In this document: positions 17,890 through 27,777 of the stretch, piece by piece
Layout of the letters: each line of letters opens with the position of its first letter
Position numbering within the stretch: the first letter of the stretch is position 1
NCBI RefSeq assembly: GCF_001591505.1
Contig: NZ_BCVA01000006.1
Span: 62,001-126,000, forward strand
DNA length: 64,000 nucleotides
Reading direction: 5' to 3'
DNA from: Neobacillus niacini NBRC 15566
GTDB taxonomy: Bacteria > Bacillota > Bacilli > Bacillales > Cytobacillaceae
Position numbers and translations under genes: made by a program
The notes under the pieces: model-generated
The model's input: the letters and a program-made list of their open reading frames with translations, nothing else
Told to the model about the DNA's origin: nothing
Databases searched by the model: none

Positions 17890-19038
17890 TTGTCATTTTT
17901 ACCAGCACCTCATGGAGGTAAACTTATCGAAGCATTTGATCCAAATTATGATGTAACATCCATTGAAAAAGAACTTCAAATCGACGCCATTGCCTTAAGT
18001 GATCTTGAGTTGATCGGTGTTGGTTTATTTAGTCCACTAACTGGTTTCCTTGGAAAAGCCGATTATGAAAATGTTGTGGAGAATATGCGTCTTGCAGATA
18101 ATACAATTTGGTCTATTCCCGTTACACTTCCTGTTTCCTATGAAACAGCAGCAACGCTTGAAGTTGGGGAGAAAATCAAGCTAATTTACAATAAAGAGGT
18201 ATATGGGGTTATTACCGTTTCAGAATGGTATGAACCGAATTTAGATAAAGAAGCAGTTGAGGTATATAGAACACTAGAAACCGCTCATCCGGGAGTTAAG
18301 CGTCTTTATGAAAGAGGACCTGTCTATGTGGCTGGCGATGTAGTGTTGGTTAAAAAACCGGAAAAAGGAATCTTCGGCGATGTTTGGTTCGAGCCAAAGG
18401 AAACTCGTGCGTTGTTTGAAGAAAAAGGCTGGAAGACTGTGGTAGGTTTCCAAACTAGAAATCCAATACACCGTGCTCATGAATACATTCAAAAAGCGGC
18501 ACTTGAAACAGTGGATGGACTATTCGTTAACCCGCTTGTTGGAGAAACAAAGTCTGACGATATCCCAGCTGATGTTCGTCTAAAAAGCTATCGTGTTCTG
18601 CTTGAAAATTACTACCCTGCAGAACGTGTACAATTAGGTGTTTACCCAGCGGCAATGAGATATGCAGGACCAAGAGAAGCGATTTTCCATGCGATTGCTC
18701 GTAAGAACTTTGGATGCACGCATTTTATTGTCGGACGTGACCACGCAGGTGTAGGGAATTATTATGGTACTTACGATGCTCAATTAATCTTTAGTGAATT
18801 CCCTGAAGGCGAGCTTGGCATTAAACCATTATTCTTTGAACATAGCTTTTATTGCACAAAGTGTGAAGGCATGGCTTCTGATAAAACTTGCCCGCATAGC
18901 AATGAAGACAGAGTAATCCTTTCCGGAACAAAAGTCAGAGAATTGCTTCGTGCAGGACAGCTTCCTCCATCCACATTCAGCCGTAAAGAGGTTGTTGAAG
19001 TGTTGATTGAAGGAATGAAAGAAGAAACGCACGTTTAG
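17890..19038 (+). CDS. sat: Sulfate adenylyltransferase (ATP sulfurylase)
   Basis: Makes APS from ATP and sulfate. The 382-aa, single-domain bacterial enzyme shows [12 protein letters not shown] near residue 193, with the nucleotide-binding Hxx[13 protein letters not shown] near 286; and the Zn-type Cys cluster [16 protein letters not shown] near 320. I take TTG 17890, giving an [11 protein letters not shown] start, because AAGAAAGG ends about 10 nt before it; an in-frame TTG at 17881 abuts that site. It lies 11 nt ahead of cysC. Confidence 0.94.
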   Translation: MSFLPAPHGGKLIEAFDPNYDVTSIEKELQIDAIALSDLELIGVGLFSPLTGFLGKADYENVVENMRLADNTIWSIPVTLPVSYETAATLEVGEKIKLIYNKEVYGVITVSEWYEPNLDKEAVEVYRTLETAHPGVKRLYERGPVYVAGDVVLVKKPEKGIFGDVWFEPKETRALFEEKGWKTVVGFQTRNPIHRAHEYIQKAALETVDGLFVNPLVGETKSDDIPADVRLKSYRVLLENYYPAERVQLGVYPAAMRYAGPREAIFHAIARKNFGCTHFIVGRDHAGVGNYYGTYDAQLIFSEFPEGELGIKPLFFEHSFYCTKCEGMASDKTCPHSNEDRVILSGTKVRELLRAGQLPPSTFSRKEVVEVLIEGMKEETHV

Positions 19039-19049
19039 GAGGAGAAATC

Positions 19050-19649
19050 ATGACAAAAGCTACCAATATTACATGGCACGCTAGTACAGTAACCAAATCC
19101 GACCGTCATGCTCAAAATGGTCATGGAAGCTGTGTACTATGGTTTACTGGCCTCTCTGGTTCAGGTAAATCGACGATTGCAAACGCGGTATCAAGCGCAT
19201 TGTACCGTCAGGGGATTAATGAATATGTTCTTGATGGCGATAATATCCGTCACGGGTTAAACAAAGATCTTGGTTTTTCTGACCATGACCGGACAGAGAA
19301 TATCAGAAGAATTGGCGAAGTTGCCAAATTGTTTGTAGATAGCGGTGCCGTTGTAACGACAGCATTCATTTCTCCGTTCCGATCCGATCGTGACCAGGTC
19401 CGAGCCATTTTTGAAGAAGGCGAGTTTGTTGAAGTTTTTGTGGATTGTCCTATAGAAGAGTGCGAGAAGCGTGATCCAAAGCAGCTGTATGCAAAGGCAC
19501 GCCGCGGGGAAATAAAGGATTTCACTGGAATTGATTCTCCGTATGAAGCACCGGAATTACCAGAAATCACGGTCCGTTCTGACCTTTTAACAGTAGAAGA
19601 GGCAGTGAATCAGATTTTAAGTTACCTCCAAGAAAAGAACGTTCTCTAA
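19050..19649 (+). CDS. cysC: Adenylylsulfate kinase
   Basis: Phosphorylates APS to PAPS. The 199-aa P-loop kinase has Walker [10 protein letters not shown] near residue 34, the [10 protein letters not shown] motif near 61, the FISPFRSDR segment near 108 and the [22 protein letters not shown] lid near 148. ATG 19050 has GGAGGAG upstream. A kinase beside a CysH with cluster Cys residues suggests either APS or PAPS can feed the reductase. Confidence 0.94.
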   Translation: MTKATNITWHASTVTKSDRHAQNGHGSCVLWFTGLSGSGKSTIANAVSSALYRQGINEYVLDGDNIRHGLNKDLGFSDHDRTENIRRIGEVAKLFVDSGAVVTTAFISPFRSDRDQVRAIFEEGEFVEVFVDCPIEECEKRDPKQLYAKARRGEIKDFTGIDSPYEAPELPEITVRSDLLTVEEAVNQILSYLQEKNVL

Positions 19650-19679
19650 CATGAGTTGATAAGAAAGGATGGTTGATCA

Positions 19680-20456
19680 ATGGTTGGCAAGGTTTATTTA
19701 GTAGGTGCGGGTCCAGGAGATCCAGATTTAATTACAGTAAAAGGATTGCGCTGCCTCAAGCAAGCTGATGTCATCCTCTATGATCGGCTGGTAAATCCTG
19801 ATCTGTTGGAGAATGCCAAAGATGGAGCCCAACTTGTCTATTGCGGTAAGCTTCCACATTATCATACAATGAAGCAGGAGACTATTAATCATTTCTTGGT
19901 GAAATACGCCAAAAAGGGGTACCAGGTAGTTCGCTTAAAAGGGGGAGATCCTTTTGTTTTCGGACGCGGGGGAGAAGAAGCAGAGGAATGCATGAAGCAT
20001 AATGTTCCTTTTGAAGTGGTTCCGGGCATTACGGCTGGAATCGCCGCTTCTGCATATGCAGGAATTCCTGTTACCCATCGCTCAGTGAGTAAAAGCTTCG
20101 CATTTATCACCGGCCATCAAGCTGGTGATGTTGAGGCAGAACACCAGTGGGCACATTTGGCAAAGGCTGTAGATACAATTTGTGTTTATATGGGAGTATC
20201 ACATCTTCCAACAATAACCAAACATCTAATCGTAAACGGTAAATCACCACAAACTCCGATCGCCTTAATCCATTGGGGTACGTTGAACGACCAAAGGATC
20301 GTGGTCGGATCACTTGAGACTATTGAAGAAGTGGTGGAAAGAGAGCAAATAACCAATCCAAGTATGATAGTGATTGGTGAGGTTGTGAATTTACACAAGA
20401 AATTGAATTGGTTCCAGGAAGAAATTGTACCCAATATTCCAGCAGCCAACCGGTAA
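19680..20456 (+). CDS. Uroporphyrinogen-III C-methyltransferase (SUMT), second copy
   Basis: A 258-aa SUMT in the position of B. subtilis ylnD, supplying precorrin-2 for sulfite reductase siroheme. It has VGAGPGDPDLITVKGLR, LYDRLVNPDLL, RLKGGDPFVFGRGGEE and VPGITAGIAASAYAGIPVTHR. It is clearly paralogous to the copy at 13836 but differs in many positions, especially the C-terminal 60 residues, so this is not a recent duplication. Separate copies allow separate nitrogen (13836) and sulfur (this copy) control. Confidence 0.92.
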   Translation: MVGKVYLVGAGPGDPDLITVKGLRCLKQADVILYDRLVNPDLLENAKDGAQLVYCGKLPHYHTMKQETINHFLVKYAKKGYQVVRLKGGDPFVFGRGGEEAEECMKHNVPFEVVPGITAGIAASAYAGIPVTHRSVSKSFAFITGHQAGDVEAEHQWAHLAKAVDTICVYMGVSHLPTITKHLIVNGKSPQTPIALIHWGTLNDQRIVVGSLETIEEVVEREQITNPSMIVIGEVVNLHKKLNWFQEEIVPNIPAANR

Positions 20457-20477
20457 CAACAGAAGGGAGCACATTGT

Positions 20478-21203
20478 ATGAAAGCAATTCTTTATATCGG
20501 CCACGGTACTCGCTCAAAAAAAGGAGCGGTCGAGATAAGAGCCTTTATCGATAAGGTTAAGGCGCGAATTGATGTACCGATTCAGGAACTCAGTTTCCTT
20601 GAGTTAACAGAGCCGCTGATTGAAGAAGGCTTTGTAACATGTGTGGAGCAGGGTGCAACGGAAATAGATGTGGTTCCACTGTTTCTTTTGGCAGCTGGAC
20701 ACATAAAACGGGATATTCCTGAAGCCTTGTCACCTTTGATTGCCAAATATCCAAGTATTCCGGTCAAAATAAAGAATCCGTTTGGCGTACAGGAAGTAAT
20801 CTTGGATGCGGTCGCTGAATTAATAAAGGATTCCGCGGGTGAAGTGGCACCAAAAGACAGATTATTAATTGTCGGTGTCGGCAGCAGTGACCCAGATGTT
20901 CACGTAAACTTCGGTAAGATAGCAGATGGTCTCGGAGATCGACTTAGACCTGAGGAGGTATCCGTTTGTTATTTAGCTGCTACAGAACCAAAGCTGAGTG
21001 TAGGATTGGAATCTATATCAGAAGGAGCAGAGGGCCGAGTCATCGTCGTTCCTTATATGCTCTTCACTGGGCTCCTGCTCGCAGAGTTAAACAAAATCGT
21101 TCGATCTCGACAAAAAGAAGGTCAAAGTATCCTTTGCACTCCTGCCTTAAGCAACCATACGGTAATCGAGGATATCGTAATTGAACGTGCCGTTGGGGAG
21201 TAG
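20478..21203 (+). CDS. sirB: Sirohydrochlorin ferrochelatase (SirB/CbiX family)
   Basis: Inserts Fe2+ into sirohydrochlorin to finish siroheme. The 241-aa, two-repeat CbiX-type protein opens with IGHGTRSKKGAVE and contains LLAAGHIKRDIPEAL near residue 75, with the metal-binding His. The second half repeats the fold (VGVGSSDPDVHVN, VVPYMLFTGLLLAEL). B. subtilis has sirC (ylnF) next; here the next gene is cysJ. Confidence 0.88.
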   Translation: MKAILYIGHGTRSKKGAVEIRAFIDKVKARIDVPIQELSFLELTEPLIEEGFVTCVEQGATEIDVVPLFLLAAGHIKRDIPEALSPLIAKYPSIPVKIKNPFGVQEVILDAVAELIKDSAGEVAPKDRLLIVGVGSSDPDVHVNFGKIADGLGDRLRPEEVSVCYLAATEPKLSVGLESISEGAEGRVIVVPYMLFTGLLLAELNKIVRSRQKEGQSILCTPALSNHTVIEDIVIERAVGE

Positions 21204-21242
21204 ATAGTCGAAAGCAGAGTCATTAAATGAACTAATTTAAAT

Positions 21243-21271
21243 CTTACAGCCTCTAAAAAATACTGTATGAT
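21243..21271 (+). promoter_or_regulatory. Predicted promoter of cysJI
   Basis: -35 CTTACA (21243-21248), a 17-nt spacer and -10 TATGAT (21266-21271). It sits in the 100-nt gap after sirB, suggesting cysJI can be expressed apart from the S-box transcript. Confidence 0.45.
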
Positions 21272-21303
21272 AGAGTTTATATTCCATAGTGAGGTGGATA
21301 ACG

Positions 21304-23109
21304 TTGCAACTTCAGGTAATGAACAGTCCGTTTAATCAGGAGCAGGCGGAACTCCTAAATCGTCTTTTACCTACTTTTACTGAATCACAAAAAGTGTGGT
21401 TGAGTGGGTATCTTGCGGGAGCAGCTTCTGCGCCATTGGCCTCGGTCCTTGGAGTACCAAGCCAGCAAGGAGCCACAGAAGGGACAGCTTCAAAAGAAGT
21501 GACCATTCTGTACGGTTCACAAACAGGAAATGCTCGCGGTCTTGCTAAAAAGGCCAGCACAACGCTTGAAGGGAAAGGGTTCCAGGTAACTGTTTCCGCG
21601 ATGAGTGATTTTAAACCTAATAATATTAAGAAAGTAAAAAATCTACTTATTATCGTAAGTACACATGGTGAAGGGGATCCACCGGATAATGCCCTAACAT
21701 TCCATGAGTTTCTGCATGGTAAACGGGCACCAAAGCTTGAGGACTTAAATTTTTCAGTCTTATCGTTAGGTGATAGTTCTTATGAGTTCTTCTGTCAAAC
21801 AGGGAAACAATTTGATGCGCGCTTGGAGGAATTAGGCGGTACCCGACTTTATCCACGTTTTGATTGTGATCTTGATTATGATGAGCCGGCAGCAGAATGG
21901 ATTGAGGGAATCATCAGCAGCCTAGGTGAAGCAAAGGGTGGAATTCCTGCACTAACTCAGGCAGCAACTACTCAAACAGTAGAATCTGTCTATTCCAGAA
22001 CCAATCCATTTAGAGCAGAAGTACTTGATAATTTGAACCTAAATGGTCGGGGATCGAATAAAGAAACCCGACATTTAGAGTTGTCACTTGAAGGGTCTGG
22101 ACTTAGCTTTGAACCAGGGGACAGTCTAGGAATCTATCCGGAAAATGATCCAGAACTGGTTGACCTGCTCCTCGAAGAATTAAAATGGAACCCAGATGAG
22201 AGTGTAACGATTAATAAACAAGGTGAAGTTCTTTCGTTAAAAGATGCACTTAAATCCTATTATGAAATTACAACATTAACAAAACCGCTTCTTGAAAAAG
22301 CAGCTAAACTTATAGGAAACAGTGACCTACAGGATCTTTTGAATGACAGTGAGAAAGTAAAATCTTATCTTGAAGGACATGATTTGCTTGATGTGGTTCG
22401 TGAATTTGGACCAGTAACCAGCGCACCTCAAGATTTTGTTGCGATTCTTAGAAAAATGCCTGCCCGATTATATTCAATTGCCAGCAGCTTAACTGCCAAC
22501 CCAGATGAAGTTCATTTAACGATAGGTGCTGTCCGTTACAGTGCGCACGGTCGTGAGCGTAAAGGTGTTTGCTCCATTTTTACTGCAGAACGTTTACAGC
22601 CGGGTGACACTGTACCGATTTACATTCAACAAAATGAAAACTTTAAGCTCCCAGAAAGTCCTGAAACACCAATCATTATGGTAGGACCAGGAACAGGTGT
22701 AGCACCATTCCGTTCCTTTATGCAAGAGCGTGAGGAAACGGGTGCAGAAGGTAAGTCTTGGATGTTCTTCGGAGACCAGCATTTTGTGACAGACTTCCTG
22801 TATCAAACAGAATGGCAAAAATGGTTAAAAGACGGTGTATTAACGAGGATGGATGTGGCTTTTTCACGCGACACAGCTGAGAAAGTGTATGTGCAGCACC
22901 GTATGCTAGAACAAAGCAAAGAATTGTTCCAGTGGCTTCAAGAAGGTGCCGCCGTATATATTTGCGGTGATGAAAAACATATGGCACATGATGTCCATCA
23001 AACATTAATTGAAATTATTGAAAAAGAAGGAAGCTTGAGCCGAGAAGAGGCCGAAGCCTACTTAGCTGATATGCAGCAGCAAAAACGGTACCAGCGCGAT
23101 GTCTATTGA
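21304..23109 (+). CDS. cysJ: Sulfite reductase (NADPH) flavoprotein alpha subunit
   Basis: Passes electrons from NADPH through FAD and FMN to CysI. The 601-aa protein has the FMN flavodoxin domain from about residue 67 (LYGSQTGNARGLAKK, STHGEGDPPDNA, LGDSSYEFFCQTG), the FAD domain near 395 (PARLYSIASS) and the NADPH domain near 463 (GPGTGVAPFRSFMQ), ending in RDVY. Start TTG 21304 gives MQLQVMNSPFNQEQ, as I recall for B. subtilis CysJ, with GTGAGGTGG upstream. cysI follows after 28 nt. Confidence 0.96.
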   Translation: MQLQVMNSPFNQEQAELLNRLLPTFTESQKVWLSGYLAGAASAPLASVLGVPSQQGATEGTASKEVTILYGSQTGNARGLAKKASTTLEGKGFQVTVSAMSDFKPNNIKKVKNLLIIVSTHGEGDPPDNALTFHEFLHGKRAPKLEDLNFSVLSLGDSSYEFFCQTGKQFDARLEELGGTRLYPRFDCDLDYDEPAAEWIEGIISSLGEAKGGIPALTQAATTQTVESVYSRTNPFRAEVLDNLNLNGRGSNKETRHLELSLEGSGLSFEPGDSLGIYPENDPELVDLLLEELKWNPDESVTINKQGEVLSLKDALKSYYEITTLTKPLLEKAAKLIGNSDLQDLLNDSEKVKSYLEGHDLLDVVREFGPVTSAPQDFVAILRKMPARLYSIASSLTANPDEVHLTIGAVRYSAHGRERKGVCSIFTAERLQPGDTVPIYIQQNENFKLPESPETPIIMVGPGTGVAPFRSFMQEREETGAEGKSWMFFGDQHFVTDFLYQTEWQKWLKDGVLTRMDVAFSRDTAEKVYVQHRMLEQSKELFQWLQEGAAVYICGDEKHMAHDVHQTLIEIIEKEGSLSREEAEAYLADMQQQKRYQRDVY

Positions 23110-23137
23110 AACAGAAGTGGAAGGAGATTTATCATAA

Positions 23138-24850
23138 ATGGTGAAGCAAAAATTAATCGCACCAGAAGGCGCACCCAGTGATGTTGAGCGTATAAAAAGA
23201 GAAAGTAACTATTTACGCGGTACACTGAAAGAAGTTATGCTCGATAGAATCAGTGCAGGAATTCCAGACGATGATAACCGCCTGATGAAGCACCATGGCA
23301 GCTACTTGCAGGATGACCGTGACCTTCGTAATGAACGACAAAAGCAAAAGTTAGAGCCTGCTTACCAGTTTATGCTCCGTGTCCGTATGCCAGGTGGTGT
23401 TGCTACTCCCGAACAATGGCTTGTCATGGATGACTTAGCAGAAAAATATGGTAATGGTACGTTAAAACTAACTACGCGTGAAACTTTCCAAATGCATGGG
23501 ATCTTGAAATGGAATATGAAAAGCACGATTCAGGAAATTCATTCCGCTCTTTTAGACACGATTGCAGCTTGCGGAGATGTAAACCGTAATGTTATGTGTG
23601 CGTCGAATCCCTATCAGTCTGAGGTTCACGCAGAAGTGTACGAATGGTCAAAAAAATTGAGCAATGACCTTTTGCCGCGGACAAGAGCTTACCATGAAAT
23701 TTGGCTTGATGAAGAAAAAGTGGCTGGTACACCGGAAGTAGAAGAACCAATGTATGGACCGCTTTATCTGCCGCGTAAATTTAAAATCGGTATCGCTGTA
23801 CCGCCATCTAATGATATTGACGTCTTCTCACAGGATCTCGGTTTAATTGCTATTGTGGAAGAAGGGAAGCTTATCGGCTTTAACGTTGCAATTGGCGGCG
23901 GAATGGGCATGACTCATGGAGACAAAGAAACCTACCCACAGCTTGCTAAGGTAATAGGCTTTGTTAAACCAGAGCAAATCTATGATGTGGCTGAAAAAGT
24001 TATTACCATTCAACGTGATTATGGCAACCGCTCGGAACGTAAAAATGCACGTTTTAAATACACTGTTGACCGTTTAGGACTAGAGACAGTAAAGGAAGAA
24101 CTTGAAGAGCGTCTTGGATGGAGTCTGGATGAAGCAAAGCCTTATCATTTTGACAACAATGGCGATCGCTATGGCTGGGTGAAGGGCATTGGCGGGAAAT
24201 GGCATTTAACACTTTTTATTGAAGGTGGACGTGTCGCAGATTTCGATGATTATAAGCTAAAGACAGGATTACGGGAAATTGCCAAGATACATACAGGTGA
24301 TATCCGTCTGACATCTAATCAGAATATAATCATTGCCAATGTATCAGCCCAGAAAAAGAAGAAAATTAGTGAATTGATTGAAAAATATGGTTTAACGGAT
24401 GGTGAGCATATTTCAGCGCTCCGTCGAAGCTCGATTGCCTGTGTTGCTCTGCCAACATGCGGTTTAGCAATGGCAGAAGCAGAGCGTTATTTGCCGCGTC
24501 TAATCGATAAGATTGAAAACATTGTGGACGAAAACGGTCTTCGAGATAAAGAAATAACCATTCGTATGACAGGATGTCCGAACGGCTGTGCACGTCATGC
24601 ACTTGGGGAAATCGGGTTTATCGGTAAGGCGCCAGGTAAATACAATATGTACTTAGGAGCCGCTCATGATGGAAGCCGCTTAAGTAAAATGTACCGAGAA
24701 AACATTGGAGAAGCTGAAATTTTGAGTGAACTGAAAGTCGTTCTTTCCCGTTATGCGAAAGAACGCGAGCAAGACGAGCACTTCGGTGATTTCGTCATTC
24801 GTGCAGGAATTGTCCAAGCTACGACAGATGGTACAAATTTCCACGCTTAA
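23138..24850 (+). CDS. cysI: Sulfite reductase hemoprotein beta subunit
   Basis: Reduces sulfite to sulfide at a siroheme/4Fe-4S centre. The 570-aa protein contains [13 protein letters not shown] near residue 112, [16 protein letters not shown] near 251, and the cluster ligands in [16 protein letters not shown] near 440 and [11 protein letters not shown] near 479. Start ATG 23138 follows AAGGAG. Last gene of the sulfate block, closed by a strong terminator. Confidence 0.96.
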   Translation: MVKQKLIAPEGAPSDVERIKRESNYLRGTLKEVMLDRISAGIPDDDNRLMKHHGSYLQDDRDLRNERQKQKLEPAYQFMLRVRMPGGVATPEQWLVMDDLAEKYGNGTLKLTTRETFQMHGILKWNMKSTIQEIHSALLDTIAACGDVNRNVMCASNPYQSEVHAEVYEWSKKLSNDLLPRTRAYHEIWLDEEKVAGTPEVEEPMYGPLYLPRKFKIGIAVPPSNDIDVFSQDLGLIAIVEEGKLIGFNVAIGGGMGMTHGDKETYPQLAKVIGFVKPEQIYDVAEKVITIQRDYGNRSERKNARFKYTVDRLGLETVKEELEERLGWSLDEAKPYHFDNNGDRYGWVKGIGGKWHLTLFIEGGRVADFDDYKLKTGLREIAKIHTGDIRLTSNQNIIIANVSAQKKKKISELIEKYGLTDGEHISALRRSSIACVALPTCGLAMAEAERYLPRLIDKIENIVDENGLRDKEITIRMTGCPNGCARHALGEIGFIGKAPGKYNMYLGAAHDGSRLSKMYRENIGEAEILSELKVVLSRYAKEREQDEHFGDFVIRAGIVQATTDGTNFHA

Positions 24851-24857
24851 TATTGAA

Positions 24858-24888
24858 AAAGAGACAGTAATCCTGTCTCTTTTTTTGT
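24858..24888 (+). terminator. Terminator after cysI
   Basis: AAAGAGACAG pairs with CTGTCTCTTT (24858-24882) and a T-run follows. Confidence 0.9.
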
Positions 24889-25050
24889 GTAAAATATTCA
24901 GAAATTTTGAATAACGTCTAGTTTTGTCACAATTTAACTTGTTTTAGCGAAACGATTTAATAGATTTAAATCCATGCTATAATACTTTTCATGACTAACA
25001 TATTAAAGCAACTAGATAATTAATATATTGTTTAGAGGTGTGTTTTTGTT

Positions 25051-25326
25051 ATGAGGAAAGTAGATTTAGAAGAGGCAATTAATGAGAAAAGAGCTGAAAT
25101 GATAGAATTGGGAATGGCAAAAGGACTTTCTAGTGAGGAAACAGTAATCTGCAGTCAGGAACTCGATAGACTTCTTAATGACTACAGGCGGTTAACTGTT
25201 ATACAGGGTCGGTCTAATTCTACCATATTTCAAGACGACTTTTTGACCATCTTTCAGCATTTACTAAAATGGATCGTGAGACCTAACAAATTATTGCTGC
25301 CTTATAAGAGTAGTAAATTCTATTAA
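25051..25326 (+). CDS. Spo0E-like aspartyl-phosphate phosphatase
   Basis: A 91-aa protein of the Spo0E family, which dephosphorylates Spo0A~P and delays sporulation. The N-terminal 45 residues form the helical hairpin with the signature SQELDRLLNDYRRL near residue 31. The C-terminal 45 residues (SNSTIFQDDFLTIFQHLLKWI) extend beyond the usual small Spo0E-like proteins. ATG 25051 follows AGAGGTGTG. TATAAT at about 24980 could be its -10. It has its own terminator. Confidence 0.8.
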   Translation: MRKVDLEEAINEKRAEMIELGMAKGLSSEETVICSQELDRLLNDYRRLTVIQGRSNSTIFQDDFLTIFQHLLKWIVRPNKLLLPYKSSKFY

Positions 25327-25359
25327 TTTCATTGTATTCTAATAAGTTATTTTTAGACC

Positions 25360-25389
25360 CACCCATTTGAAAAGATGGGTCTTTTTTTT
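25360..25389 (+). terminator. Terminator after the Spo0E-like gene
   Basis: ACCCATTT-GAAA-AGATGGGT (25361-25380) followed by a run of T. Confidence 0.85.
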
Positions 25390-25398
25390 ATAAAATTT

Positions 25399-25584
25399 TT
25401 ACGTTCGTTGAATCGTAGAAGTTGAGAAGCTTTTGACCATTTTTTGCAAGTTTCTATGTGCTTCTCTTAGTTTGATTGTTTCTTCGATAATTCGTTGGAT
25501 GCCTTCAATGTCTCTATCAGATGCGTTTAATAGTGTCTTTGGCACACCTTCAGCAATTTGTTGTAGGGTAATATCCTGGCTCAT
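25399..25584 (-). CDS. Small helical hypothetical protein
   Basis: A 61-aa, mostly helical protein (MSQDITLQQIAEGV ... IIEETIKLREAHRNLQKMVKS). I start it at ATG 25584 because AAAGGTGG lies 8 nt upstream; a GTG at 25596 falls within that site. No signal or membrane segment. The central part, DRDIEGIQRIIEETIKLREA, could form a coiled coil. Family not recognised. Convergent with the Spo0E-like gene; function unknown. Confidence 0.55.
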   Translation of the reverse strand: MSQDITLQQIAEGVPKTLLNASDRDIEGIQRIIEETIKLREAHRNLQKMVKSFSTSTIQRT

Positions 25585-25804
25585 AGCTATGACCACCTTT
25601 CAACTTAATTCTTAGACTTGCTTTTTCATCTACTTTAATAGTTAGAGGTAAATGGGTATTTCTCCTGCCATTACTGTATAAAACTTGTCTACATGAATCA
25701 CCAGATTCTATTAGAAATAGCAACTTTCTAGCAAATAACGACGGGAATCCATCAGCGACATGATTCCTTTGTAGAAAAATATTTAAGAAAATTCAGTTAA
25801 TATA

Positions 25805-25839
25805 AAAAGAACTGATACCACATTCAGTATCAGCTCTTT
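25805..25839 (-). terminator. Terminator after cysK
   Basis: GTATCAG (25828-25834) pairs with CTGATAC (25812-25818), extended by AAAGA/TCTTT ends, giving a T-run on the minus strand. Confidence 0.8.
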
Positions 25840-25842
25840 AAA

Positions 25843-26754
25843 TTATAGCTCCATGCTCAAATAGCGTTCTCCAGTATCTGGTGCAATACAAACGACTCTT
25901 TTTCCTGTTCCTAATCGCTTGGCCACTTCAATAGCGGTATATACAGCAGCTGCTGCAGATGGTCCAACAAAGATACCTTCTTCTTTCGCCAATCGTTTGA
26001 ACATATCAACGGCAATTTCATCAGAGATTTGAAAGATCTCATCATAAACTTTGGTGTTTAAAATCGAAGGTACGAATCCAGGACTTGTTCCGACTAGCTT
26101 ATGCGGACCAGGCTGCCCGCCGGATAATACCGGAGAGCCTTTCGGTTCGACAACACCCACAAAAAGATCAGGAAGTAATTCTTTTAACTTTTCCCCTGTA
26201 CCCGTTATCGTACCTCCTGTACCAGCTGTCGCCACAAAGGCATCAAGTCTGCCTTCCATTTGATTGTATATTTCAATTGCTGTTGTGCTGCGATGGATGT
26301 CCGGGTTAGAGAAGTTTTCAAACTGTTGTGGAATATAACTTCCTGGGATTGATTTTTGTAATTCTAGTGCCTTTTCAATCGCTCCTGGCATTTTCTTTTC
26401 GCTTGGAGTCAGCACAACCTCGGCGCCATATGCCTTTAAAATATTTATTCTTTCTTTTGTCATATTATCCGGCATGATTAGAATCGCTCGGTATCCCTTT
26501 GCCGCAGCAGTCATAGCCAAACCAATTCCAGTATTGCCGCTGGTTGGCTCTATAATCGTATCTCCAGGTTTAATTAACCCTTTTTCTTCTGCTGTTTTTA
26601 TCATATTATAGGCAGCTCGGTCTTTCACACTGCCAGACGGATTAAACATTTCCAGCTTTACATAAACATCTGCGGCACCTTCAGGAACAAGTTTGTTCAA
26701 ACGAACAACAGGTGTATCGCCAATTAATTCTGTGATATTATTAACAACTTTCAT
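25843..26754 (-). CDS. cysK: Cysteine synthase (O-acetylserine sulfhydrylase)
   Basis: Combines O-acetylserine and sulfide to make cysteine, using PLP. The 303-aa protein shows the PLP lysine in NPSGSVKDRAAYNMI near residue 42, the phosphate-binding TSGNTGIGLAMTAAAKGY near 69, GTGGTITGTGEKLKE near 175 and PDTGERYLS at the C-terminus. It stands alone on the minus strand, divergent from the ABC transporter, and completes the sulfur pathway encoded from 15955 to 24850. Its paralogue CysM cannot be fully excluded. Confidence 0.93.
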   Translation of the reverse strand: MKVVNNITELIGDTPVVRLNKLVPEGAADVYVKLEMFNPSGSVKDRAAYNMIKTAEEKGLIKPGDTIIEPTSGNTGIGLAMTAAAKGYRAILIMPDNMTKERINILKAYGAEVVLTPSEKKMPGAIEKALELQKSIPGSYIPQQFENFSNPDIHRSTTAIEIYNQMEGRLDAFVATAGTGGTITGTGEKLKELLPDLFVGVVEPKGSPVLSGGQPGPHKLVGTSPGFVPSILNTKVYDEIFQISDEIAVDMFKRLAKEEGIFVGPSAAAAVYTAIEVAKRLGTGKRVVCIAPDTGERYLSMEL

Positions 26755-26861
26755 AAAATAATTACCTCCATAAAAAACTATACATTTATCTTATCAAAGA
26801 GTAGGGGAATTTAAAAATATGTAGAAGTGAGAGAAATTTTTTTTATTTTATAGAATAATAG

Positions 26862-26889
26862 TTGACTTAACGAATGGTTGTAATATAAT
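26862..26889 (+). promoter_or_regulatory. Predicted promoter of the ABC transporter operon
   Basis: -35 TTGACT (26862-26867), a 16-nt spacer and a perfect -10 TATAAT (26884-26889), 45 nt before the start codon. Confidence 0.6.
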
Positions 26890-26934
26890 AAAACCAATAG
26901 TTTTACTGGGGATTAAAAAAGAGGTGAAAAATAG

Positions 26935-27777
26935 ATGTATTTGACAATAGATAATATCCAAAAAAGTTTTGTGAATGATAGAAAAGAAAACGTAAAAGTT
27001 CTTGATGGGATCAATTTAAATGTGAAAAAAGGAAGCTTTGTTTCGATTGTTGGACCATCAGGATGTGGAAAGTCTACGTTGCTTTACCTTGTGGCGGGGC
27101 TTGATAAAGCAGATAGCGGTGAAATTCGCGTTGATGGGGACTTAGTATCAAAACCAGGCCCAGAAAGAGTAGTAGTTTTCCAAGAAGCAGGCTTGTTTCC
27201 TTGGCTGACTGTTTTAGAAAATGTAATCTACGGACTAAACCTGAAAAAGATGCCAAAAGAAGAGGCAAAAGCGAAGGCACTGGATGTTTTGAAAATGGTT
27301 CACCTTAGTAAGTATGTTAATTCCTATCCTCACGAATTATCTGGAGGAATGAAGCAAAGGGTTTCCATCGCCAGAGCGTTAGTCATGGAGCCAGACATTC
27401 TGTTAATGGATGAACCTTTTTCGGCACTTGATGAACAAACAAGAATGGTACTGCATAAAGAGCTCCTTGAAATTTGGAGGAAGACAAAAGTAACAATCTT
27501 CTTTATTACCCACAATATTAGAGAAGCGGTTCTTCTTTCAGAAGAAGTAGTCGTTTTTGCCACTCGTCCCGGAAGGATTAAGGAAATTATTTCTGTTCCA
27601 ACCATGAAGGATGGAGTTACACCGGACAGTGTTACATTGAATACGGAACAAAGGATTTTGTCAATTTTACAAGAAGAAATCGAAAAAGTATTGAAGGAGG
27701 AAATCGGTGATGACTACAGCTTTAAGACGGATCATCTTCATCGCGGCGATAGCGGTGATATGGGAAGTCACATCTAG
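26935..27777 (+). CDS. ABC transporter ATP-binding protein (SsuB/TauB/NrtD type)
   Basis: A 280-aa ATPase energising uptake of an anion such as a sulfonate or nitrate. Walker A GPSGCGKST near residue 40, a Q-loop region VVFQEAGLFPWLTVLENV near 80, signature LSGGMKQR near 135, Walker B ILLMDEPFSALDE near 155 and the H-loop ITHNIREAV near 188. The FPWLTV sequence is typical of the nitrate/sulfonate/taurine subfamily. The last 23 residues are encoded in DNA shared with the permease start, an unusual 68-nt overlap. Confidence 0.88.
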   Translation: MYLTIDNIQKSFVNDRKENVKVLDGINLNVKKGSFVSIVGPSGCGKSTLLYLVAGLDKADSGEIRVDGDLVSKPGPERVVVFQEAGLFPWLTVLENVIYGLNLKKMPKEEAKAKALDVLKMVHLSKYVNSYPHELSGGMKQRVSIARALVMEPDILLMDEPFSALDEQTRMVLHKELLEIWRKTKVTIFFITHNIREAVLLSEEVVVFATRPGRIKEIISVPTMKDGVTPDSVTLNTEQRILSILQEEIEKVLKEEIGDDYSFKTDHLHRGDSGDMGSHI

